Positions 14,592 to 23,444 of a DNA stretch of 52,173 nt are shown in pieces; position 1 is the stretch's first letter; each line of letters opens with the position of its first letter. Below the pieces are notes generated by a model. It saw only the letters and a list, made by a program, of their open reading frames with translations. It ran no database searches and was not told the origin of the DNA. This DNA is from an uncultured Lachnospiraceae bacterium (GTDB lineage: Bacteria; Bacillota; Clostridia; Lachnospirales; Lachnospiraceae): assembly GCA_910589265.1 (NCBI GenBank), contig CAJUTQ010000099.1, forward strand, positions 1-52,173, read 5' to 3'. A program made the position numbers and the translations under genes.

Positions 14592-15101
14592 TCAGCCTAA
14601 AATCTCATTGATCGATTTCCCGCGGCTCTTCGCCACTTCTTCTGGAGTTTTTAGCTGGCGCAAGCCTTCAATTGTAGCAAGCACTACGTTCTGTTTGTTA
14701 TTGGATCCTAAAGATTTTGTACGAATATTTTTGATTCCTGCAAGCTCACATACACTACGAGCTGGCCCTCCTGCAATAACACCAGTACCTTCTGGAGCCC
14801 TTTTTAAAAGTACAGATGCTCCACCAAACTTTCCAGTATAGTCATGGGTAATACTGCTGTTTTCATCCAAAGCAACTGTGACAAGTTTTTTTGTTGCATC
14901 TTCCTTTCCTTTACGAATTGCTTCTGGAATTTCTGTTGCCTTACCTAATCCAGCGCCAACGTGCCCATTGCCATCTCCCACAACGACCAAGGCTGTGAAA
15001 CGGAAGTTACGACCACCTTTTACAACCTTTGTAACACGTTTAATGGACACTACCTTTTCTGTCAATTCTAAGTTGCTTACATCAATGATTGTACGTTTCA
15101 T
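14592..15101 (-). CDS. rpsE: 30S ribosomal protein S5
   Basis: S5 helps decoding accuracy and is a known site of spectinomycin resistance mutations. The 169 residues include the double-stranded-RNA-binding domain (TEKVVSIKRVTKVVKGGRNF, VVGDGNGHVGAGLGKATEIP) and the C-terminal RRS5 fold (VFAGGPAR-like GVIAGGPARSVCELAG). AAGGAGATG precedes the start. Confidence 0.98.
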   Translation of the reverse strand: MKRTIIDVSNLELTEKVVSIKRVTKVVKGGRNFRFTALVVVGDGNGHVGAGLGKATEIPEAIRKGKEDATKKLVTVALDENSSITHDYTGKFGGASVLLKRAPEGTGVIAGGPARSVCELAGIKNIRTKSLGSNNKQNVVLATIEGLRQLKTPEEVAKSRGKSINEILG

Positions 15102-15120
15102 GTGTTCATCTCCTTCCTTT

Positions 15121-15489
15121 CTAAAATTGTAGGCCAGCTTCTCTGGCTGCCTCTGCCAATGCCTTTACTTTTCCATGGTACAAATATCCGCCTCTGTCAA
15201 AGACAACCGTTGTAATTCCCTTTTCCAGAGCTCTCTTTGCAATGACCTTTCCTATATATGCTGCTGCATCTACGTTATTTGTCTTTTCCAATTCTGACTG
15301 TAATTCTTTTTCCAGCGTTGACGCTGACGCTAAAGTATTTCCAACAGTATCGTCAATAATTTGAGCATACATATGATGATTACTTCTAAATACAGCTAAA
15401 CGAGGTCTATCTCCAGTGCCGCTGAAACGGTTACGAATTCTTTTGTGTTTTTTTATACGGACGCTTTGTCTTGATTTCTTGTTAACCAT
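15121..15489 (-). CDS. rplR: 50S ribosomal protein L18
   Basis: L18 binds 5S rRNA together with L5 and L25. The start is ATG 15489 (MVNKKSRQSVRIKKHKRIRN), with GGAG 9 nt upstream; 122 residues result. Conserved blocks are RIRNRFSGTGDRPRLAVFRS and VVFDRGGYLYHGKVKALAEA, ending AREAGLQF. Confidence 0.97.
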   Translation of the reverse strand: MVNKKSRQSVRIKKHKRIRNRFSGTGDRPRLAVFRSNHHMYAQIIDDTVGNTLASASTLEKELQSELEKTNNVDAAAYIGKVIAKRALEKGITTVVFDRGGYLYHGKVKALAEAAREAGLQF

Positions 15490-15506
15490 TCTCACACTCT
15501 CCTTAT

Positions 15507-16046
15507 CTATTTCTTACCAGTCTTACCAACTTTACGCCTGATTACTTCATCAGCATATTTAATTCCCTTGCCCTTATAAGGCTCTGGTCTTCTCTTATCT
15601 CTGATCTCAGCTGCGTATTGGCCAACTTTTTCTTTATCGATTCCAGAAATAATAATTTTATTTCCATCCACTTTTGATTCTAATCCTTCTGGATCTTCCA
15701 TTTCGACTGGATGAGAATATCCAAGGTTCAGTGTAAGTTTTTTTCCAGACTTGGAGGCTCTGTATCCCACTCCATTTATTTCCAAAACCTTTTCATATCC
15801 TGCTGTAACACCTACTATCATATTGTTTACCAATGTTCTTGTTAATCCATGTAATGATTTCATCTTTTTTAAATCATTAGGCCTACAGACAGTTATAATG
15901 TCACCTTCCAACTTCATTTCCATCTCTTTTGGCAACACTCTTTCCAATGTTCCCTTAGGACCTTTTACTGTTACTTTATTATTTTCTGCAATATCGACGG
16001 TTACTCCAGCCGGTACTGCGATTGGCATTCTTCCTATACGTGACAT
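15507..16046 (-). CDS. rplF: 50S ribosomal protein L6
   Basis: L6 lies near the factor-binding site of the 50S subunit. The 179 residues form two related domains. Conserved parts are MSRIGRMPIAVPAGVTVDI, KVTVKGPKGTLERVLP, and the C-terminal RPEPYKGKGIKYADEVIRRK followed by GKTGKK. Confidence 0.98.
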   Translation of the reverse strand: MSRIGRMPIAVPAGVTVDIAENNKVTVKGPKGTLERVLPKEMEMKLEGDIITVCRPNDLKKMKSLHGLTRTLVNNMIVGVTAGYEKVLEINGVGYRASKSGKKLTLNLGYSHPVEMEDPEGLESKVDGNKIIISGIDKEKVGQYAAEIRDKRRPEPYKGKGIKYADEVIRRKVGKTGKK

Positions 16047-16095
16047 GCCCGTACCTCCTATTTTTCATTCTTTTACCTAACCTTGTATTAGGGTC

Positions 16096-16497
16096 TTACC
16101 AGACAAATGCTAATACTTCTCCACCTACATTTAATTTTCTAGCTTCTTTATCTGTAATAACACCTTGGTTCGTGGAAATAATAGCTGTTCCCAGTCCTCC
16201 AAGAACTTTTGGAAGTTCCTCTTTATTTGCATAAACCCTAAGACCTGGTTTTGAAATTCTCTTCAGACCTGTAATAATCCGTTTCGTTTTATTCTCTCCA
16301 TATTTCAAAGTAATACGGATCGTCTGGAATTTACCATCTTCTACAAGATCATATTTTACTATATAGCCTTCGTCTAAAAGAATTTTTGCAATAGATAACT
16401 TCATTTTAGAGGAAGGAATATCTACAGTATCATGCTTTGCAGTATTTGCATTACGAATTCTTGTAAGCATATCTGCAATGGGATCGCTCATCGTCAT
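16096..16497 (-). CDS. rpsH: 30S ribosomal protein S8
   Basis: S8 binds 16S rRNA centrally and in many bacteria represses the spc operon. The start is ATG 16497 (MTMSDPIADMLTRIRNAN), with AAAGGAGG 8 nt upstream, giving 133 residues; the frame beyond to 16524 is leader. Conserved blocks are SKMKLSIAKILLDEGYIVKY and the C-terminal GGLGTAIISTNQGVITDKEA. Confidence 0.97.
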   Translation of the reverse strand: MTMSDPIADMLTRIRNANTAKHDTVDIPSSKMKLSIAKILLDEGYIVKYDLVEDGKFQTIRITLKYGENKTKRIITGLKRISKPGLRVYANKEELPKVLGGLGTAIISTNQGVITDKEARKLNVGGEVLAFVW

Positions 16498-16552
16498 TTC
16501 AATTGCCTCCTTTAACATTTTCAACTAAGCAGTGTCTTTTTTTAAGGCACCT

Positions 16553-16738
16553 TTACCAGCTGGCTTTTTTTACTCCTGGTATCTGTCCTTTATATGCTAA
16601 TTCACGGAAACAAATTCTGCAAATTCCGTATTTTCTCAAATATGCATGTGGACGGCCACAAATTCTGCAGCGGTTATACTCCCTTGTAGAAAATTTTTGT
16701 TTACGCTGCTGTTTTAATTTCATTGCTGCTTTAGCCAT
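16553..16738 (-). CDS. rpsZ: 30S ribosomal protein S14 type Z (zinc-binding)
   Basis: The 61-residue, zinc-containing form of S14. Two CxxC pairs (C24/C27 and C40/C43, in YNRCRICGRPHAYLRKYGIC and RICFRELAYKG) bind zinc. The family C-terminus GQIPGVKKASW is intact. It lies between rplE and rpsH as in Bacillus. Confidence 0.98.
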   Translation of the reverse strand: MAKAAMKLKQQRKQKFSTREYNRCRICGRPHAYLRKYGICRICFRELAYKGQIPGVKKASW

Positions 16739-16752
16739 GAATTTACCTCCTT

Positions 16753-17292
16753 TTACCTAGCAAATGGCATATTAAACAATCTTAACAATTCACGGGATTC
16801 TTCATCGGTTTTTGCAGTTGTGACAAAAATAACGTCCATCCCTCTAATTTTATCAATTTTATCATACTCTATTTCTGGGAAAATCAGCTGCTCTTTTATT
16901 CCAAGAGCATAATTTCCTCTCCCGTCAAAAGCATTGGGATTAACTCCTCGAAAGTCTCGAACCCTTGGTAATGCCAGATTTATTAATCGGTCAGCAAACT
17001 CATACATTTTCTCGCCTCGCAAGGTCACTTTGCATCCAATAGGCATTCCCTCTCGGATTTTAAAGTTTGCCACAGATTTTTTCGCCCTGGTCATTACTGG
17101 CTTTTGGCCTGAGATTATTTCTAAGTCTTTCATTGCTGACTCCAAAATCTTTGCATTCTCTTTTGCTTCCCCAACGCCCATATTGATAATGATTTTTTCA
17201 AGCTTGGGGACTTCCATAACATTTTTATATTCAAACTTTTTGATCATTGCGTCTACGATCTCATTTTTATACATGTCCTTTAATCTACTCAA
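16753..17292 (-). CDS. rplE: 50S ribosomal protein L5
   Basis: L5 binds 5S rRNA and contacts the P-site tRNA. The 179 residues match the family. Typical segments are VPKLEKIIINMGVGEAKENA, GQKPVMTRAKKSVANFKIRE, GCKVTLRGEKMYEF and RDFRGVNPNAFDGRGNYALG. Confidence 0.98.
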   Translation of the reverse strand: MSRLKDMYKNEIVDAMIKKFEYKNVMEVPKLEKIIINMGVGEAKENAKILESAMKDLEIISGQKPVMTRAKKSVANFKIREGMPIGCKVTLRGEKMYEFADRLINLALPRVRDFRGVNPNAFDGRGNYALGIKEQLIFPEIEYDKIDKIRGMDVIFVTTAKTDEESRELLRLFNMPFAR

Positions 17293-17315
17293 CTTCCAGA
17301 CCTCCTCTCTTACTA

Positions 17316-17627
17316 TTAATCAATGACGTCGCCTGTTGATTTTGCATAACGTACTTTTTTGTCACCCTCCATTTTAAACCCTACTCTTGTCGCTTTGCCG
17401 TTGTGAAGGTACATTACGTTAGAAGCGTCAATAAATGCCTCCTGCTTTACAATTCCACCGTTCTGATTTGACATGGAAGGCTTTGTATGTTTTGTTACCA
17501 TATTGATGCCTTCTACTAGCACCTTTCTCTTTGATGGATTTACTTTCAGAACTTTGCCTTCTTCTCCTTTATTTTTACCAGCGATGACTTTTACAGTGTC
17601 GCCTTTTTTTATTTTCATCATTGCCAT
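17316..17627 (-). CDS. rplX: 50S ribosomal protein L24
   Basis: One of two proteins that initiate 50S assembly. The 103 residues carry an N-terminal KOW motif (KIKKGDTVKVIAGKNKGEEG) and then VEGINMVTKHTKPS. AGGAGG precedes the first ATG with 7-nt spacing, so MAMMKIKKG is kept as the start. Confidence 0.98.
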   Translation of the reverse strand: MAMMKIKKGDTVKVIAGKNKGEEGKVLKVNPSKRKVLVEGINMVTKHTKPSMSNQNGGIVKQEAFIDASNVMYLHNGKATRVGFKMEGDKKVRYAKSTGDVID

Positions 17628-17639
17628 GGTGACACCTCC

Positions 17640-18008
17640 TTATAATACTTCCGGTGCCAAGGATACAATTTTCATAAATTGTTTCTCTCTAAGTTCTCTG
17701 GCTACCGGCCCAAAAATACGAGTTCCTCTTGGAGTCTTATCGTCTTTAATAATAACAGCGGCATTTTCATCAAATCTTATATATGAACCGTCTTTGCGGC
17801 GGGCTCCTTTTACAGTCCGTACAACGACAGCCTTTACTACATCTCCTTTTTTAACAACACCACCTGGCGTTGCATCTTTAACAGAAGCAACAATTATATC
17901 GCCAATATTAGCATATCTTCTTGTGGAGCCGCCCATAACTCTGATACACAGCAATTCTTTTGCACCAGTATTATCAGCAACTTTTAGTCTGCTTTCCTGT
18001 TGTATCAT
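17640..18008 (-). CDS. rplN: 50S ribosomal protein L14
   Basis: L14 lies at the subunit interface near the factor-binding site. From ATG 18008 (MIQQESRLKVADNTGAKELL), preceded by AAGGAG, it has 122 residues, the exact family length. The frame upstream to 18050 is not part of the protein. Other conserved parts are GDIIVASVKDATPGGVVKKG and TRIFGPVARELREKQFMKIV. Confidence 0.98.
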   Translation of the reverse strand: MIQQESRLKVADNTGAKELLCIRVMGGSTRRYANIGDIIVASVKDATPGGVVKKGDVVKAVVVRTVKGARRKDGSYIRFDENAAVIIKDDKTPRGTRIFGPVARELREKQFMKIVSLAPEVL

Positions 18009-18054
18009 CCTTAATCTCCTTCCAGCTTTGAGACTTATCCAAATTCTCAATCTT

Positions 18055-18309
18055 TTATTTCACTTTTTCCACTACTTCCACGAGTCTCCATCTTTTCTCT
18101 TTTGATAAAGGCCTTGTTTCCATTACTTTTACAGTATCGCCAATATTGCATTCGTTGTTCTCATCATGAGCCTTTAATTTAAACGTTCTTTTTACAATTT
18201 TTTTATAGAGAGGATGCTTTACATGATCTTCCACTGCAACAACAATGGTTTTTTGCATTTTGTTGCTAATCACTTTCCCCGTACGAGTCTTCCTCATATT
18301 TCTTTCCAT
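18055..18309 (-). CDS. rpsQ: 30S ribosomal protein S17
   Basis: S17 is a primary 16S-binding protein with an OB fold. ATG 18309 (MERNMRKTRTGKVISNKMQK) is favoured because GGAGG lies 5 nt upstream; ATGs at 18312 and 18321 are too close to or inside the site. The 84 residues include TIVVAVEDHVKHPLYKKIVK and the C-terminal ETRPLSKEKRWRLVEVVEK. Confidence 0.97.
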   Translation of the reverse strand: MERNMRKTRTGKVISNKMQKTIVVAVEDHVKHPLYKKIVKRTFKLKAHDENNECNIGDTVKVMETRPLSKEKRWRLVEVVEKVK

Positions 18310-18344
18310 CATAACCTCCATTTCTGCGCAACCTGCTTCTATTA

Positions 18345-18554
18345 TTACTCAGCAGTCTTTGCCTTCTGTGTAATAATCGTCTGGATTCTCGCAATATTTC
18401 TCCTAACTTCTTTTATCCTGCTTGTGTTATCCAATTGGTTTGTTGCGTTTTGGAATCTCAAATTGAAAAGTTCTTTTTTAGCAGCCACTAATTCTTGTGC
18501 TAACTCTGCAGCTGATTTTGCCTTTAAATCTTCTACATATTTATTAATTTTCAT
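18345..18554 (-). CDS. rpmC: 50S ribosomal protein L29
   Basis: L29 sits at the peptide exit tunnel near the trigger-factor docking site. From ATG 18554 it has 69 residues (MKINKYVEDLKAKSAAELAQ ... ELFNLRFQNATNQLDNTSRI), two long helices as in the family. It overlaps the end of rplP by 11 nt. The longer frame to 18623 lies entirely inside rplP. Confidence 0.97.
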   Translation of the reverse strand: MKINKYVEDLKAKSAAELAQELVAAKKELFNLRFQNATNQLDNTSRIKEVRRNIARIQTIITQKAKTAE

Positions 18555-18981
18555 TTGATTCACCGCCTTCGAAATCTGCTCTAGAAACAATCTTACATTT
18601 GCAGGGGAGCTTGTGAGTCGCAAGACGAAGCGCTTCTCTTGCTATCTCATCAGATACGCCAGAGATTTCAAACATGACCCTCCCAGGCTTCACAACCGCC
18701 ACCCAGTATTCCAGTGTTCCTTTACCGGAACCCATACGTGTTTCTGCTGGTTTTGTAGTTACAGGTTTATCTGGAAATATTTTTATCCATACTTTTCCGC
18801 CACGTTTAATATATCGGGTCATAGCAACACGGGCCGCTTCAATCTGATTTGATTTAATCCAGCAAGGTTCTGTTGCTACAATACCATATTCACCATAAGT
18901 AATTTTATTTCCTCTTGTTGCTTTTCCTCTCATGGTGCCTCTAAATTGCTTACGACGCTTTACTCTCTTAGGCATTAACAT
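18544..18981 (-). CDS. rplP: 50S ribosomal protein L16
   Basis: L16 organises the A-site tRNA region of the 50S subunit. The 145 residues start MLMPKRVKRRKQFRGTMRGK, matching the family opening MLxPKRVK. The ATG overlaps the rpsC stop (TAATG). Other typical parts are RYIKRGGKVWIKIFPDKPVT and RMGSGKGTLEYWVAVVKPG. Confidence 0.98.
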   Translation of the reverse strand: MLMPKRVKRRKQFRGTMRGKATRGNKITYGEYGIVATEPCWIKSNQIEAARVAMTRYIKRGGKVWIKIFPDKPVTTKPAETRMGSGKGTLEYWVAVVKPGRVMFEISGVSDEIAREALRLATHKLPCKCKIVSRADFEGGESNEN

Positions 18982-19643
18982 TATTTATCACTCCCTTCCT
19001 GTTCTTTCTTTCCCTTTGCTGGAAGTACCTCTCCTTTGTAAATCCATACTTTAATTCCTAATTTCCCATAAGTAGTATCTGCCTCGGCAAAACCATAGTC
19101 AATATCCGCTCTTAAAGTTTGAAGAGGAATCGTACCTTCTGAATAAAATTCTGTACGGGCCATATCGGCTCCGCCAAGACGACCAGATACAGCTGCTTTG
19201 ATTCCAAGAGCGTCTGCCTTCATTGTCCTAGACATAGCAGATTTCATTGCTCTTCGGAAAGAAACTCTGTTCTCTAACTGGAGAGCAATATTCTCAGCAA
19301 CTAATTGAGCATCCTTATCTGGTTTTTTAATTTCTTTAATATCCACAACGAGTTTTTTGTTTGTAAATTTTTGTAATTCCTTTTTTGTAAGTTCGATCTC
19401 TTGTCCTCCCTTACCGATAACAACACCTGGTTTGGCTGTATAAATTACAATCTTCACTCTGTCTGTCTGTCTTTCAACTTCAATTCTAGAAACACCTGCA
19501 CTATATAATTTCTTTTTCAAAAATTTTCGAATATTATAATCTTCAATTAAATAATCTGCAAAATCAGCCTCTGCATACCATTTGGAATCCCAATCCTTAA
19601 TAATACCGACCCTTAAGCCGTGAGGATTAACTTTCTGTCCCAT
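18981..19643 (-). CDS. rpsC: 30S ribosomal protein S3
   Basis: S3 forms part of the mRNA entry channel. The 220 residues contain a KH domain (VKIVIYTAKPGVVIGKGGQE) and the S3 C-terminal domain (GRLGGADMARTEFYSEGTIP). The N-terminus MGQKVNPHGLRVGIIKDWDS is diagnostic. It lies between rplV and rplP. Confidence 0.98.
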   Translation of the reverse strand: MGQKVNPHGLRVGIIKDWDSKWYAEADFADYLIEDYNIRKFLKKKLYSAGVSRIEVERQTDRVKIVIYTAKPGVVIGKGGQEIELTKKELQKFTNKKLVVDIKEIKKPDKDAQLVAENIALQLENRVSFRRAMKSAMSRTMKADALGIKAAVSGRLGGADMARTEFYSEGTIPLQTLRADIDYGFAEADTTYGKLGIKVWIYKGEVLPAKGKKEQEGSDK

Positions 19644-19654
19644 TCTTACCCTCC

Positions 19655-20041
19655 TTATCTTTCATCAAGCACAACGGTTATGTGGCTCATTCTCTTTTCG
19701 ATTCTATAAGCTCTTCCCTGTGCCCTCGGTCTGATTCTCTTCATTGTTGGCCCTTTATTTGCATAACACTCTGCCACATATAATTTATCAACATTCATTC
19801 CATTATTATTTTCAGCATTTGCGATGGCTGACTCTAATAATTTTTTAATAATACTGGCAGCATATCTTGGGCTGTATGCTAAAATGCTTAAAGCGGTCTG
19901 TACATTTTTTCCTCGAATAGCATCTAATACAAAACATGCTTTCTGTACGGAGACTCTTGCATAAGATAACTTTGCAGACGGTCTGCTGTCTTTCTGGGCA
20001 TTTCTCTCTCTTTTGATTTGGGATCTATGTCCTCTTGCCAT
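19655..20041 (-). CDS. rplV: 50S ribosomal protein L22
   Basis: L22's extended hairpin lines the nascent-peptide tunnel; macrolide resistance mutations map there. The 128 residues have an N-terminal basic extension (GHRSQIKRERNAQKDSRPSA) followed by the conserved core (KKLLESAIANAENNNGMNVD, GPTMKRIRPRAQGRAYRIEK). Confidence 0.98.
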   Translation of the reverse strand: MARGHRSQIKRERNAQKDSRPSAKLSYARVSVQKACFVLDAIRGKNVQTALSILAYSPRYAASIIKKLLESAIANAENNNGMNVDKLYVAECYANKGPTMKRIRPRAQGRAYRIEKRMSHITVVLDER

Positions 20042-20061
20042 GGATGAAACCTCCTTTCAAA

Positions 20062-20343
20062 CTACCTTACCCTTGACTTCTTCTCATCTTTTCCATGTCC
20101 TCTATAGGTTCTTGTCGCTACAAATTCTCCTAACTTATGCCCAACCATGTCCTCGGTTACATACACTGGCACATGTTTTCTTCCGTCGTGGACTGCAAAT
20201 GTATGTCCCACAAACTGTGGAAAAATTGTTGAGCGTCGTGACCATGTTTTAATTACTTGCTTACTTCCAGCTTCATTCATTGCTTTTACTTTTTTCAATA
20301 AGCTCTCATCAGCAAAGGGACCTTTTTTCAACGATCTTGCCAT
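20062..20343 (-). CDS. rpsS: 30S ribosomal protein S19
   Basis: S19 is in the 30S head and interacts with S13. The 93 residues match the family: MARSLKKGPFADESLLKKV, TWSRRSTIFPQFVGHTFAVH and VGHKLGEFVATRTYRGHGKD. Confidence 0.98.
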   Translation of the reverse strand: MARSLKKGPFADESLLKKVKAMNEAGSKQVIKTWSRRSTIFPQFVGHTFAVHDGRKHVPVYVTEDMVGHKLGEFVATRTYRGHGKDEKKSRVR

Positions 20344-20363
20344 TGCTACTACCTCCTTGTCAG

Positions 20364-21206
20364 TTATTTAATTGTTCTACCATCTCTTCTTCTTACAATC
20401 AATTTATTTGAGTGTTTCTTTTTCTTTCTTGTCTTAAGGCCAAGAGCCGGCTTACCCCAAGGAGTACTTGGTCCTGGACGTCCAATTCCAGTCTTGCCTT
20501 CCCCACCGCCGTGAGGATGATCATTGGGATTCATAGCTGATCCTCTGACTGTGGGCCGGATGCCCATGTGACGCTTTCTTCCTGCTTTTCCAATATTAAT
20601 CAGGTTATGCTCTCCATTCCCTACTGTTCCTATAGTAGCTCTGCAAATAACAGGAACCATTCTCATCTCACCAGAAGGAAGTCTAAGAGTGGCATATTTT
20701 CCTTCCTTTGCCATAAGCTGGGCGCTATTTCCTGCTGAACGCACCAACTGTCCCCCTCTTCCTGGGTAAAGTTCAATATTATGAAGCTGCGTACCAACTG
20801 GAATATCTGTCAAAGGCAGACAGTTTCCTACTCTTACCTCCGCCTGAGATCCATTCATAACCTTCATCCCATCGGTCAATCCTTCTGGAGCAAGGATATA
20901 TGCCTTTTCTCCATCTGCATAAGAAATTAATGCAATATTTGCACTTCTGTTTGGATCATATTCTATTCCAATAACTGTTGCTGGAACACCATCTTTTTTT
21001 CTTTTAAAATCAATAATTCTATATTTTCTTCTAGAACCGCCACCTCTATGTCTGACTGTGATCTTTCCTTGGTTATTACGCCCTGAATTTTTCTTAAGAG
21101 CGGTGCAAAGAGACTTTTCCGGAGTCTTCTTTGTAATCTCAGCAAAATCAGAACCAGTCATACTTCTTCTAGAAGGTGTATATGGGTTATATGTTTTAAT
21201 TCCCAT
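20364..21206 (-). CDS. rplB: 50S ribosomal protein L2
   Basis: L2 is needed for subunit association and peptidyl-transferase activity. The 280 residues include the RNA-binding domain (GRNNQGKITVRHRGGGSRRK) and the universally conserved C-terminal region (GSAMNPNDHPHGGGEGKTG), with the catalytically implicated His in NPNDHPHGGG. An 81-nt spacer separates it from rplW. Confidence 0.98.
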   Translation of the reverse strand: MGIKTYNPYTPSRRSMTGSDFAEITKKTPEKSLCTALKKNSGRNNQGKITVRHRGGGSRRKYRIIDFKRKKDGVPATVIGIEYDPNRSANIALISYADGEKAYILAPEGLTDGMKVMNGSQAEVRVGNCLPLTDIPVGTQLHNIELYPGRGGQLVRSAGNSAQLMAKEGKYATLRLPSGEMRMVPVICRATIGTVGNGEHNLINIGKAGRKRHMGIRPTVRGSAMNPNDHPHGGGEGKTGIGRPGPSTPWGKPALGLKTRKKKKHSNKLIVRRRDGRTIK

Positions 21207-21287
21207 CTTTGTTTCTCCTTTCGAATTTCTGCTTATCCATGAAAATAGGGGACAGTACAGCCTGTGACTTCTTTATGCTCAATACAA

Positions 21288-21587
21288 TTATAATCCTTCA
21301 AAAATTTCAATTTCTGCACTATCCTCTGTAAGCTGTACCATTGCCTTCTTTTTCCTTGAAGTTCTTCCAACAATATAGCCTCTTCTCTTCTTCTTTCCTT
21401 TTAAATTCATTGTGTTGACTTTCTTTACCTTTGTCCCGGAAAACATTTTTTCAACAGCTTCTTTTATCTGAATTTTGTTTGCTTCGGGATGAACTAGGAA
21501 CGTATATTTCTTAGAACTCATTAAAGCCATACTCTTTTCCGTAATCACCGGCTTGAGGATTACATCATAATATTGAATATTTGCCAT
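21288..21587 (-). CDS. rplW: 50S ribosomal protein L23
   Basis: L23 is the docking site for trigger factor and SRP at the tunnel exit. The 99 residues show YDVILKPVITEKSMALMSSK, KYTFLVHPEANKIQIKEAVE and VNTMNLKGKKKRRGYIVGRT. Its first base overlaps the rplD stop codon. Confidence 0.98.
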   Translation of the reverse strand: MANIQYYDVILKPVITEKSMALMSSKKYTFLVHPEANKIQIKEAVEKMFSGTKVKKVNTMNLKGKKKRRGYIVGRTSRKKKAMVQLTEDSAEIEIFEGL

Positions 21588-22207
21588 TATGCATACACCT
21601 CCTCAATATTTGCTATAGCAGCTTTTGTTGCAATAACTGTGTTGTATTTCAAAACATCGTACACATTAATAGAACTTGACAAAGTTGTTTGTACATGGGG
21701 TATATTTCTTGCAGACATGACAATGTTTTGATCACTTTCATGAATAACTACAAGAGCTCTGCCAACTTTTAAATTATTTAATACATTCTTTAATTTCTTC
21801 GTTTTAATTTCATCCATCTTCAGTTCATCCAAAACAATAAATTTATTCTCCTGTACTCTAGAAGTTAAAGCAGACTTTAATGCTAATCTTTTCTCCTTTT
21901 TATTCATCTTAAAAGAATAGTCTCTTGGCGCTGGAGCAAAGACTACTCCTCCTCCCTTCCATTGAGGAGCTCTTATGGAGCCTTGTCTTGCATGACCTGT
22001 TCCTTTTTGCCTCCAAGGCTTTCTTCCACCTCCAGAAACTTCTGAGCGGGTTTTTGCCTTCTGAGTTCCCTGACGTTTGTTTGCAAGATGCAAAACAACT
22101 GCCCTGTGAACTAAATGCTCATTCACCTTTACGCCGAATATCTCATCGCTTAAGTCTATTTTTCCAACTTCGTTGCCTTCCATATTATAAACAGCTACAT
22201 TCGCCAT
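21587..22207 (-). CDS. rplD: 50S ribosomal protein L4
   Basis: L4 lines the peptide tunnel and in some bacteria represses its own operon. The 206 residues carry the tunnel loop (KPWRQKGTGHARQGSIRAPQ) and the C-terminal fold (GRALVVIHESDQNIVMSARN, VYDVLKYNTVIATKAAI). Confidence 0.98.
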   Translation of the reverse strand: MANVAVYNMEGNEVGKIDLSDEIFGVKVNEHLVHRAVVLHLANKRQGTQKAKTRSEVSGGGRKPWRQKGTGHARQGSIRAPQWKGGGVVFAPAPRDYSFKMNKKEKRLALKSALTSRVQENKFIVLDELKMDEIKTKKLKNVLNNLKVGRALVVIHESDQNIVMSARNIPHVQTTLSSSINVYDVLKYNTVIATKAAIANIEEVYA

Positions 22208-22236
22208 CTGTGTATTCCTCCTTTCCGCACTATCTA

Positions 22237-22920
22237 TTAGCGTTCTGTTTTTACCGCTTCCTTAACTGTTACTAAACCTTTTTTTGGACCGGGCACAGCA
22301 CCTTTTACTAACAACAAATTTTTTTCTGCATCTACTCTTACAACTGCCAAGTTTTGGACTGTCACTTTCACACTTCCCATATGTCCAGGCATCCCTTTTC
22401 CTTTAAAAACTTTGCTAGGACTTGAACATGCCCCATTGGAACCTTGATGACGGTGGAACTTAGAACCGTGGGTCATTGGCCCTCTATGCTGCCCATGCCT
22501 TTTAATAGCTCCTTGAAAACCTTTTCCTTTTGAGATTGCTGTTGCATCTATTTTATCTCCTGCTTCAAAAATATCCGCTTTTATCTCTTGTGCCAATGTA
22601 TAATCAGCAGCGTTTTCAAATAGAAACTCTCTGATGAATCTCTTGCCGCTTACCCCAGCCTTATCAAAATGTCCCTTTAGAGGTTTGGTCACTCCATGTC
22701 TATGGATAATTTCCCTTCTGCCTCCTTTATCTTTATTGATAATCCTTTCTTTCTTATCCAGGAACCCAACTTGTACTGCGCTGTACCCATCATTTTCAAC
22801 AGTCTTAATCTGTGTCACAACACAGGGACCCGCTTGAAGAACTGTAACTGGGATCAAAACGCCATTTTCGTCAAAGATTTGAGTCATACCAATTTTTGTA
22901 GCTAAAATTCCTTTTTTCAT
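22237..22920 (-). CDS. rplC: 50S ribosomal protein L3
   Basis: L3 starts 50S assembly and reaches the peptidyl-transferase centre. The 227 residues begin MKKGILATKIGMTQIFDENG and contain GKGFQGAIKRHGQHRGPMTH and PGHMGSVKVTVQNLAVVRVD. It lies 68 nt after rpsJ. Confidence 0.98.
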   Translation of the reverse strand: MKKGILATKIGMTQIFDENGVLIPVTVLQAGPCVVTQIKTVENDGYSAVQVGFLDKKERIINKDKGGRREIIHRHGVTKPLKGHFDKAGVSGKRFIREFLFENAADYTLAQEIKADIFEAGDKIDATAISKGKGFQGAIKRHGQHRGPMTHGSKFHRHQGSNGACSSPSKVFKGKGMPGHMGSVKVTVQNLAVVRVDAEKNLLLVKGAVPGPKKGLVTVKEAVKTER

Positions 22921-22988
22921 ACTTTGCTTTTACCTCCTATTTTTTCTACAGCGGCCTGGTAATTTATACCATGCATACTAGTAGAGGT

Positions 22989-23306
22989 TTATTTGTTTTT
23001 CATTTTAATATCAATATAAACGCCAGCTGGCATTTCCAATCGAGACAGAGCATCTACTGTCTTTGGAGTAGGCTGAATGATATCAATAAGTCTTTTATGG
23101 GTTCTTTGTTCAAACTGTTCCCTGGAATCTTTGTATTTATGAACCGCTCTCAGTATGGTCACCACTTCCTTCTTCGTAGGAAGAGGGACTGGCCCGCTTA
23201 CCTGGGATCCGTTTTTCTTAACCGTTTCAATAATTTTCTTGGCAGACGCATCAACCAACTGGTGTTCATACGCTTTTAATGTAATTCTCATTACTTGACT
23301 TGCCAT
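22989..23306 (-). CDS. rpsJ: 30S ribosomal protein S10
   Basis: S10 is a 30S head protein and, as NusE, an antitermination factor. The 105 residues show MRITLKAYEHQLVDASAKKI, SGPVPLPTKKEVVTILRAVH and KYKDSREQFEQRTHKRLIDI. AAAAGGAGG precedes its ATG. First gene of the 32-gene superoperon, behind a structured leader. Confidence 0.98.
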   Translation of the reverse strand: MASQVMRITLKAYEHQLVDASAKKIIETVKKNGSQVSGPVPLPTKKEVVTILRAVHKYKDSREQFEQRTHKRLIDIIQPTPKTVDALSRLEMPAGVYIDIKMKNK

Positions 23307-23348
23307 AAAAAAAGTCGCCTCCTTTTCGCACTTTTACATTCTTAAGTA

Positions 23349-23444
23349 CGACAAGCGGTGACTGTACACTCTTCCGTGTGTGTCCTATAACACCCACACC
23401 TTTCTGCATCTTATGCAGACTTTATATTGTACAGTGACTTGTCG
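23349..23444 (-). promoter_or_regulatory. Structured S10-operon leader (long-range stem with inner hairpins)
   Basis: On the minus strand CGACAAG plus TCACTGTACA (23444-23428) can pair with TGTACAGTCA plus CTTGTCG (23368-23349), with one mismatch and a 3-nt bulge. The pairing encloses at least two hairpins, CTGCAT/ATGCAG (23404-23418) and a GTGT/ACAC hairpin (about 23376-23399). It lies between the promoter and rpsJ and resembles autoregulatory r-protein leaders. The protein that would bind it is not evident. Confidence 0.6.

Noticed and set aside
17473..18105. 210-codon plus-strand frame opposite rplX and rplN
   Set aside because: It spans two real minus-strand genes and their gap and has no start signal or motif.
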